Assembly: GCF_031348265.1 (NCBI RefSeq)
Contig: NZ_CP133771.1
Span: 8,494,001-8,558,000 of the forward strand
From: Streptomyces collinus
GTDB lineage: Bacteria > Actinomycetota > Actinomycetes > Streptomycetales > Streptomycetaceae
DNA: 64,000 nucleotides
Direction: 5' to 3'
The first letter of the stretch is position 1; every line of letters starts with the position of its first letter. The position numbers and the translations under genes are program-made. Positions 58,709 through 64,000 of this stretch are shown here, piece by piece. The notes under the pieces were generated by a model. It saw nothing but the letters and a program-made list of their open reading frames with translations. It did no database searches and was not told the DNA's origin.

Positions 58709-59896
58709 CTACAGCCACTGCCCCTCGAGGGCCGTCGCCGTGAGCCCCGGTGCCGCCGCGTACAGAACGGCGCGGTTTCCGGGCTTCTGCAGCCCCGCGT
58801 CGTGCGCCCGCCGCAGGATGTCGAAGACGGCGGCGCCACCGCGGTTGCCGCTGGTGTAGCTGTCCCGGCTGTGGTCGAGGAGCCCCGGCGGCCACGTGTC
58901 GGGCATCGTCTGCTCCATGTACTCCAGCACCCGGGTGCCGCCGGGGTGCGCGAGCAGCACGTCGGGATGCCAGGCGTGGGGGTCGTCCTGGTAGCGGGCG
59001 TGCAGCCACTCCCACATCGCGGTGACCGTCTCCTGCACGGCGCGCGGGCCGCGCCGGTCCATCACGAAGTGGGTGCCGTCCGCCCGTGTCTCCAGGCGGT
59101 GCAGGTCCTGGGTGCCGGGCAGGGTGTGATGCCAGGCGGCGTCCAGCCGCAGCACGGCCTCGGGCCTCGGGCGGCCCGTGACCACCGCTGCCACGGCGGT
59201 GTCGGCGAACAGCAGCCGGACGATCAGGGACTCCAGGGTGTCGTCCGCGGGCTGGTAGGTCGTGCTCAGCGCCTCCGATATGACGACCAGGACCACCCGG
59301 TCGGGGTCGGCGGCCACGAGGTCCGCTGCCAGGGCCAGTGAGCGGGTCCCCGCGATACAGGCCCACTGCGTGGCCGGCAGGAGCATCACGTCGCTGCGCA
59401 GCTGCAGCCTGTTGGCCAGGGTCATGTCCAGACCCGGCAGCGCCGGAGTGGTGGAGTGACTGGTGATCAGACAGTCGACGTCCGAGGCGTCCAGCCCGGC
59501 TGTCTGCAGGGCCCCGCGCGCCGCGCGCTCCCCGTAGGACTGCACGGCCTCCCAGGCCGGCGCGGTGCGCTCCTGGACGGTCTGCGGTGCGGGTATGGAT
59601 GCGAGGGCGGTCATCACGCGGTCCACCTCCTGCTGGGTGAAGCCGTCGCGGACCAAGGCCTGTTGGGTGGGCTCCGTGCCGACCGCCCGCAGGCCGCCGC
59701 CCTCGCCGGGCGCGACGGCGGTCTCCAGCGGCAGCATCCAGCCACGGGTCTCGATGCCGGTGCTCGCCGCGATGCCGTCGATGCGCGGCGCCCACGCCGC
59801 GTGGGGGTGCCGGTCCCGCACCTCCGCCACGATCTCACTGGTCTTCACGGCGTGCTCGCCGTGGATCACGGCAGGCGGGCAGAGGTAAGCGGCCAT
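58709..59896 (-). CDS. Type III polyketide synthase
   Basis: This 395-residue thiolase-fold enzyme condenses acyl-CoA starters with malonyl-CoA units in the cytosol. The catalytic triad is present: Cys180 in QWACIAG, His317 in AHPGG and Asn351 in SGNRGG; the spacings of 137 and 34 residues fit type III PKSs. The N-terminus MAAYLCPPAVIHGEHAVKTS and STGIETRGWMLPLE match the actinomycete subgroup with an acyl-binding first domain. It does not look like RppA or germicidin synthase, so the product is unknown. The gene stands alone, with no methyltransferase, oxidase or transporter in an obvious operon. The 195-bp gap to 60091 shows no recognised feature. Confidence 0.88.
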   Translation of the reverse strand: MAAYLCPPAVIHGEHAVKTSEIVAEVRDRHPHAAWAPRIDGIAASTGIETRGWMLPLETAVAPGEGGGLRAVGTEPTQQALVRDGFTQQEVDRVMTALASIPAPQTVQERTAPAWEAVQSYGERAARGALQTAGLDASDVDCLITSHSTTPALPGLDMTLANRLQLRSDVMLLPATQWACIAGTRSLALAADLVAADPDRVVLVVISEALSTTYQPADDTLESLIVRLLFADTAVAAVVTGRPRPEAVLRLDAAWHHTLPGTQDLHRLETRADGTHFVMDRRGPRAVQETVTAMWEWLHARYQDDPHAWHPDVLLAHPGGTRVLEYMEQTMPDTWPPGLLDHSRDSYTSGNRGGAAVFDILRRAHDAGLQKPGNRAVLYAAAPGLTATALEGQWL

Positions 59897-60091
59897 GATG
59901 GGGCACCTTCCAGAGGGGACAGGGAGAATGTCACGAGTGCTGTGTCATGGGTCACTTCGGAACTTAGCGCCCAAGAGGATGCCGGTGAACGCCCTTTCGG
60001 GAGCCGGTGTCCGTTTCGAGCATGGAGGCTAAAGGGATATTTCCGCTGTTATGCGCACAACTCAGGCGCACTTTGGGTGCTGTGACTCGGC

Positions 60092-60463
60092 TCACCTCTG
60101 GACCGGTTCCACCTTGCTGCGGAAGTGGCCGAGAAGCGGGGGCTGTTCGACCAGGCGGTAGCCCGGGATCCGCTCCTTGTCCTTGACCGTGGCGGCCAGG
60201 ACCTCGCCGAGCGCATGGCCGGGAAAGCGGTGCGCGGGGATGTGCGGAAGCAGGCGGCCCGCGTCGCACCGCTCGGCCAGGGCGCGGCCCCACAGACCGA
60301 GGAAGCCGCCGATGTGGACGATGCCGTCCTTCTTCGCGCTCATCAGGCAGCCGTCGGCCAGAACACCCGCTCGGCGACCTGACGCGGGCTCATGTCGCGA
60401 CAGGCGGCCTCGTGCCGGGTGACCAGCCAGGCGTTCTCTGCGACGCATGAGGAGAGGACGTTC
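60092..60463 (-). pseudogene. Broken tyrosine phenol-lyase/tryptophanase gene
   Basis: Pieces of one PLP-dependent beta-eliminating lyase are recognisable in order on the minus strand. First comes ENAWLVTRHEAACRDMSPRQ, ending VAERVF, then a frameshift near 60365. The next frame reads LADGC-MSAKKDGIVHIGG (with the PLP Lys context SAKKDG) and ALAERCDAGRLLPHIPAHRF. A jump then leads to ERIPGYRLVEQPPLL and HFRSKVEPVQ, the family C-terminus. The intact family is about 460 residues. Here the N-terminal half is gone, and internal deletions of roughly 70 and 100 residues separate the blocks. It is clearly non-functional. Confidence 0.75.
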
Positions 60464-60635
60464 CGAGAGGAGCCGGCACGCACCCGAACGGGTGGTTCCC
60501 TCACTCCGACGGCGTAGGACGACGCCTCATGCGGGGCGGCGGCAGCGGCCCGGGCCGGAAGCTCCATGGAGCCGCTCGCCCGAATCCGGACTGCCTCCCT
60601 CACCCCCGCACCACTCCACGGCCCGGGAGCCCATC

Positions 60636-62639
60636 ATGTCCCGTAGGAACCCTCCCCGCGTGAGCGTGATCATCCCCGCGTACAACGCGATGCCGGAACT
60701 CACGAAGTGCGTCACGTCCGTCATGGAGCAGACGCTCGGACCGGACAAGATCGAGATCATCGCGGTCGACGACGGCTCCACCGACGGCACCGGAAGCGAA
60801 CTGGACCGCCTCGCACGAACCTGCTCCGGCCTCCGCGTCGTGCACCGGCCCAACAGCGGAGGTGCCGGAGTCCCCCGCAACACCGGTCTGGACCTGGCCG
60901 GCGGTGACTACGTCTTCTTCCTGGACTCCGACGACTACCTCGGCCCGGACGCCCTGCGCCGCATGGTCGCGATGGCGGACGAGAACCGTACCGACGTGGT
61001 CCTCGGCAAGATGGTGTCGGTCGGCGGACGCGCCGTCCCGACGGCCGTCTTCTCGCACAACCAGCCCCGGACGGACCTCTTCTCCTCCCACGCCTACCGC
61101 ACCCTCGGCTGCTGGAAGCTGTTCCGGCGCTCGCTGATCGAACGGCTGGAGCTGAGATTCCCGCCGTACCGCAACTGCGAGGACAAGCCCTTCACCGCCG
61201 CCGCCTACCTCAACGCCGACGGCATCTCCGTGGTGGCCGACTATGACTGCTACTACTCCCGCAACCGCCAGAACGGCAACAACCTCACCCTCACCGCCGC
61301 CGACCTCGCCCACCGCATGGACGGCACCCGCCTGTGCTTCGAAACGGTCGCCCGCTACCTGGACCCCGGCCCGCGCCAGGACCGGATCATGCGCCGCCAC
61401 GTGGAGTGGGAGCTGTGCGGGCCGCTGCGCGCTCTGCTGCCCCGGGAGAGCGAAGAGCGGGCACGGGAGCACTTCTACCCGCAGTTCCGGGACTGGGCGC
61501 GGACCTACGTGACCGACGGCGTCTTCCAGTTGATCGCCCCGCAGGACCGGCTGATCGTCCACCTCCTGCGCGCGGACCGCTTCGAGGACCTCATGACCGT
61601 GGCCCGCAACGCCAAGGCGGACGCGGAGCGCGGCCACGTCGTCGACAAAGGCCGCGTCTACTGGGCCCACCCCTTCTTCCGCGACCCCGGGAAGGCGGTC
61701 CCGGACGTCTGCTTCGACACCACGGACCGCCTCCCCGTCCACCACGAACTGGCCGAAGCGGCCTGGACGGGCGACGGCGATGTCCTCCGCCTCGGCGGCC
61801 ACGCACGCATCGAGTCCCTGGGCCCCCTCCAGTCCACAACTCAACTGATCCTGCGCCCGAGCGGCTTCCGCCACCCGGACATCCGTGTGCCCGTGACCGT
61901 CGGCACCGCCCCGCACCACGGTGACGACGCGGCGGCCGGTTTCACCGTCGACGTCGACCTGAGCACCGTGGACGCGGGCGCCCCGCTCGGCGGCGGCCAG
62001 TGGGACCTCCACCTGGATGTACGCGCCCAGGGGGTCAGCCGAACCGTCAGGCTCCGGCAGACCCGGACGGACACGGACGGCCGGAGGACCGCCCCACCGG
62101 AGCGGGAGCTGGCCACCGGCTCCCGGCGGGGCCACGAGCCCACCACGGCACGCCCCTTCTTCACGCCCCAGGGCAACTTCTCCCTCGACGTCCGGCAGTC
62201 CGAGGCCGAGCCGGCATGCCTCGTGACCGGAATCGCCTGGGACACCTTCGCCCCCGCCACGCTCGTCGTCAGCGGACGCCTGACCGGCGAAGCCGCACGC
62301 CACCCCGAACCCGTCGCCCTGCGCGCCGAAGAGGACGCGGGCTCGGTCCGAGAGGTGCCCCTGCTGTACGCACCGCACGGCAGCCGCACCTTCACTGCCC
62401 GCATGCCGGTCAGGAACCTGCGACCGGGGCGCTGGACGCTGACCCTGCGCACGGACGACCCGAAGAGCCCTGTTCCCGTCCCGACCCCGAAGGCACTGTC
62501 CGGCACCCGCTGGTATCGCGCCGCCCGGCTCGGACGCCCCTACTACGCCAAGCCGCTCGCCGGCAGCCCGAAGCGAGCACTGGTACTGCGCGTGGCGCCG
62601 GTCAGGCCGGTTGCGGCCCTGCGTCGACGACTCGGCTGA
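60636..62639 (+). CDS. GT2-family glycosyltransferase with C-terminal beta modules
   Basis: This 667-residue cytosolic enzyme is assigned to ATG 60636, behind GGGAG. The GT-A domain (about 10-240) has VSVIIPAYNAMPELTKCVTS, IIAVDDGSTDGTGSEL, the DxD-type FLDSDDYLG and YRNCEDKPFTAAAYLNADG. A helical segment follows (about 250-370). The C-terminal half consists of two beta-sandwich units, with QWDLHLDVRAQG and RTFTARMPVRNLRPGRWTLT phrases, like those in the accessory protein at 14.8 kb. This architecture resembles wall-polymer glycosyltransferases such as TarS or TagE-type teichoic acid enzymes, but the acceptor is unknown. The 3' end overlaps the sirtuin gene by 38 bases. Confidence 0.88.
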   Translation: MSRRNPPRVSVIIPAYNAMPELTKCVTSVMEQTLGPDKIEIIAVDDGSTDGTGSELDRLARTCSGLRVVHRPNSGGAGVPRNTGLDLAGGDYVFFLDSDDYLGPDALRRMVAMADENRTDVVLGKMVSVGGRAVPTAVFSHNQPRTDLFSSHAYRTLGCWKLFRRSLIERLELRFPPYRNCEDKPFTAAAYLNADGISVVADYDCYYSRNRQNGNNLTLTAADLAHRMDGTRLCFETVARYLDPGPRQDRIMRRHVEWELCGPLRALLPRESEERAREHFYPQFRDWARTYVTDGVFQLIAPQDRLIVHLLRADRFEDLMTVARNAKADAERGHVVDKGRVYWAHPFFRDPGKAVPDVCFDTTDRLPVHHELAEAAWTGDGDVLRLGGHARIESLGPLQSTTQLILRPSGFRHPDIRVPVTVGTAPHHGDDAAAGFTVDVDLSTVDAGAPLGGGQWDLHLDVRAQGVSRTVRLRQTRTDTDGRRTAPPERELATGSRRGHEPTTARPFFTPQGNFSLDVRQSEAEPACLVTGIAWDTFAPATLVVSGRLTGEAARHPEPVALRAEEDAGSVREVPLLYAPHGSRTFTARMPVRNLRPGRWTLTLRTDDPKSPVPVPTPKALSGTRWYRAARLGRPYYAKPLAGSPKRALVLRVAPVRPVAALRRRLG

Positions 62640-63516
62640 CCGGAAGGCCCAGCCGGTGCGCGACGGCGCCGAGGGCTGTGCCCAGTGGGAGAGACACCCT
62701 CGTGAGGGCGTACTGGTCGCCCCTGGTCTGATCCCGGTTGACGATCAGCACCGGCTTCCCGGCCTGGGCCGCCTGGCGGACGAAGCGGAGCCCGGACATC
62801 ACCGTCAACGAGGAGCCCAGGACCAGCAGCGAGGCCGCCCCGCGGACCAGCTCGCGGCAGTGCTCGACGCGCTCCTGCGGAACCGATTCGCCGAAGAACA
62901 CGACGTCCGGTTTGAGGATGCCGCCGCAGACCGTGCAGGGAACCACGCGGAAGCCTGCGACCTGGTCGTCCGTGAGGTCGGCGTCACCGTCCGGGTTGAT
63001 CCCGGCGGCCACGGGCTCGAACCCCGGGTTGGCCTCCTCCAGCCGCCGGGCGAGTTCGCGGCGCGGGCTGAAGGCGCCGCAGGAAAGGCAGACGACCCGG
63101 GCCAGGGTGCCGTGGAGTTCCACGACGTCGGCGCTGCCGGCGGCCTGGTGCAGGCCGTCCACGTTCTGGGTGATGACGCCCGAGAGCAGGCCGTGCTGGC
63201 CGAAGGCCGCGACGGCCAGGTGCCCGGCGTTGGGACGGGCCCGGCCGAAGGTGCGCCAGCCGAGGTGGCTGCGCGCCCAGTACCGGCGCCGGGCCTGGGC
63301 GCTCGCGGTGAAGTCCTGGTAGGTCATCGGAGTGTGCCGGCTGAGGCTCCCGCCCTCGCCCCGGTAGTCGGGGATGCCCGACTCCGTCGAGATGCCCGCT
63401 CCGCTGAGCACCAGCACTCCGCCGGTGCCCAGCGCATCGGCGACCGGCCCCGGGTCCGAGGTCGCGGGCAGCAGGTCCTCGGAAGGGGTCCAGCTCAGGG
63501 TGGGACGCATGCGCAT
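62602..63516 (-). CDS. Sir2-family NAD-dependent protein deacylase
   Basis: This 304-residue cytosolic sirtuin removes acyl groups from lysines using NAD. The start is ATG 63516, with TACCCT six bases upstream (leaderless). The NAD motif VLVLSGAGISTESGIPDYRG is at about 48-67. TQNVDGLHQAAGS and the catalytic His in ELHGTLARVVC follow. Two cysteine pairs, CLSCG and CTVCGG, bind zinc. The Rossmann C-terminus is LLVLGSSLTVMSGLRFVRQA. It may act on acetyl-CoA synthetase or histone-like proteins. Its stop codon lies 38 bases inside the convergent GT2 gene. Confidence 0.95.
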   Translation of the reverse strand: MRMRPTLSWTPSEDLLPATSDPGPVADALGTGGVLVLSGAGISTESGIPDYRGEGGSLSRHTPMTYQDFTASAQARRRYWARSHLGWRTFGRARPNAGHLAVAAFGQHGLLSGVITQNVDGLHQAAGSADVVELHGTLARVVCLSCGAFSPRRELARRLEEANPGFEPVAAGINPDGDADLTDDQVAGFRVVPCTVCGGILKPDVVFFGESVPQERVEHCRELVRGAASLLVLGSSLTVMSGLRFVRQAAQAGKPVLIVNRDQTRGDQYALTRVSLPLGTALGAVAHRLGLPVSRVVDAGPQPA

Positions 63517-63522
63517 GCAGTC

Positions 63523-63528
63523 AGGGTA
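63523..63528 (-). promoter_or_regulatory. -10 box of a probable leaderless promoter (sirtuin)
   Basis: On the minus strand TACCCT ends six bases before the ATG at 63516, with no Shine-Dalgarno. Confidence 0.4.
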
Positions 63529-63694
63529 CGAAAGGACACCCCCGCAAGGAGACCGCACGGTCATGACCGGCGGCCGGCGGGAGCCGCCCCCTCCACCGTC
63601 CCTGAGCCGATATCAGGCCGAGACGTTTGGCCGGGCCGGATCGGCGTACCCGATGACTTAACACAATCCTTATACGACGAAGCGGAGACGGACC

Positions 63695-63973
63695 ATGGGC
63701 ATCATCGCTTGGATCATCATCGGGCTGCTCGCCGGCGCGATCGCCAAGGCCTTGATGCCGGGCAAGGACCCCGGCGGCATCATCATCACCATGCTCATCG
63801 GCATCGCCGGCGGTCTGCTCGGCGGCTGGCTGGGCAAGGTCATCTTCGGCGTCGACTCCGTCGACGGGTTCTTCGAACTCTCCACCTGGATCGCCGCGAT
63901 CGTCGGCTCCCTCATCCTGCTGGCCCTCTACCGCGTCGTCACCGGCAACCGGCGCTCGCACCGCCACGCGTGA
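63695..63973 (+). CDS. GlsB/YeaQ/YmgE-family stress-response membrane protein
   Basis: This 92-residue membrane protein starts at an ATG behind GCGGAG. Three transmembrane segments, rich in glycine, cover most of its length: IIAWIIIGLLAGAIAKALM, the Gly-rich IITMLIGIAGGLLGGWLGK and WIAAIVGSLILLALYRVV. This matches the transglycosylase-associated/GlsB family, small envelope proteins induced by general stress in many bacteria. The 178-bp upstream gap includes an imperfect SigB-like element, GTTTG then GGCGTA near 63626-63649, which is only suggestive. The last 27 bases of the window show no other feature. Confidence 0.9.
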   Translation: MGIIAWIIIGLLAGAIAKALMPGKDPGGIIITMLIGIAGGLLGGWLGKVIFGVDSVDGFFELSTWIAAIVGSLILLALYRVVTGNRRSHRHA

Positions 63974-64000
63974 CCCTTTGACGGCAGACCCTCCGGACGC

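Noticed and set aside
53486..58839. Two very long minus-strand frames (53486-56440 and 56437-58839) under the MFS and SpoIIE genes
   Set aside because: They mirror the codon pattern of the plus-strand phosphatases and contain no recognisable domain.
63620..63655. SigB-type promoter for the GlsB gene
   Set aside because: GTTTG is present, but the -10 reads GGCGTA rather than GGGTA and the spacing is off, so it was not listed as a feature.

Overview
The window reads as chromosomal DNA of a Streptomyces or a very close actinomycete. G+C is high with strong GC3 bias, and genes carry GGAGG-type ribosome sites or SD-less starts just behind TANNNT -10 boxes. The content is typical of the genus: a FurS/CatR-KatG pair, Tat-exported enzymes, secreted glycanases, several SpoIIE-type phosphatases, TetR/MarR/WYL regulators and a type III polyketide synthase. 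About 64 protein genes can be supported. No rRNA, tRNA, CRISPR array, intact insertion sequence or prophage was seen.

Layout. 1-3.6 kb: the start of a peptide-binding ABC lipoprotein gene diverges from a large modular GH30 glycanase. 3.7-9.0 kb: a long-form GAPDH, a coiled-coil protein, then the leaderless fur-katG oxidative-stress unit. 9.2-16.6 kb: envelope and secretion genes, namely a Tat-exported beta-carbonic anhydrase, a Tat-exported six-hairpin-like protein behind a perfect TGAGAGCGCTCTCA operator, a VanW protein, a GT4 glycosyltransferase with a translationally coupled partner, and YceI. 16.6-22.4 kb: a MOSC protein, a separately encoded MASE1 membrane sensor and SpoIIE phosphatase, and a phosphate-transporter (PiT) operon with two uncharacterised genes. 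22.4-23.7 kb: a GH64 beta-1,3-glucanase controlled by a second, identical copy of the 14-bp operator.

23.7-31 kb is the most accessory part. It holds an IS5-family transposase relic beside an AT-rich patch, a secreted protein with Ser/Thr-rich amphipathic strands, a divergent Fic protein, a membrane-anchored Mrr-type nuclease, small unknown genes and decayed coding sequence. 31-43 kb is a run of small metabolic and regulatory units: AGPS-like oxidase with TetR, methyltransferases, WYL regulator with RidA, two MarR regulators each with a palindromic operator and a divergent enzyme, and remnants of DUF488 and NTF2-like genes. 43-52.5 kb holds a barstar-domain protein, peptidase E-like protein, ZIP transporter, an IMPase homologue lacking two metal ligands, and a dehydrogenase/TetR pair with two palindromes between them. 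52.7-64 kb carries an MFS exporter, two multidomain PAS/GAF/SpoIIE phosphatases, an orphan type III PKS, a broken tyrosine phenol-lyase/tryptophanase gene, a GT2 glycosyltransferase, a sirtuin and a GlsB-type stress protein.

Working together: the clearest functional units are fur-katG (peroxide defence), the two secreted carbohydrate-active proteins sharing one operator (a probable LacI-family regulon), the SpoIIE phosphatases (partner-switching control of anti-sigma pathways) and the envelope glycosyltransferases. Function assignments come from motif recognition by eye, without database searches.
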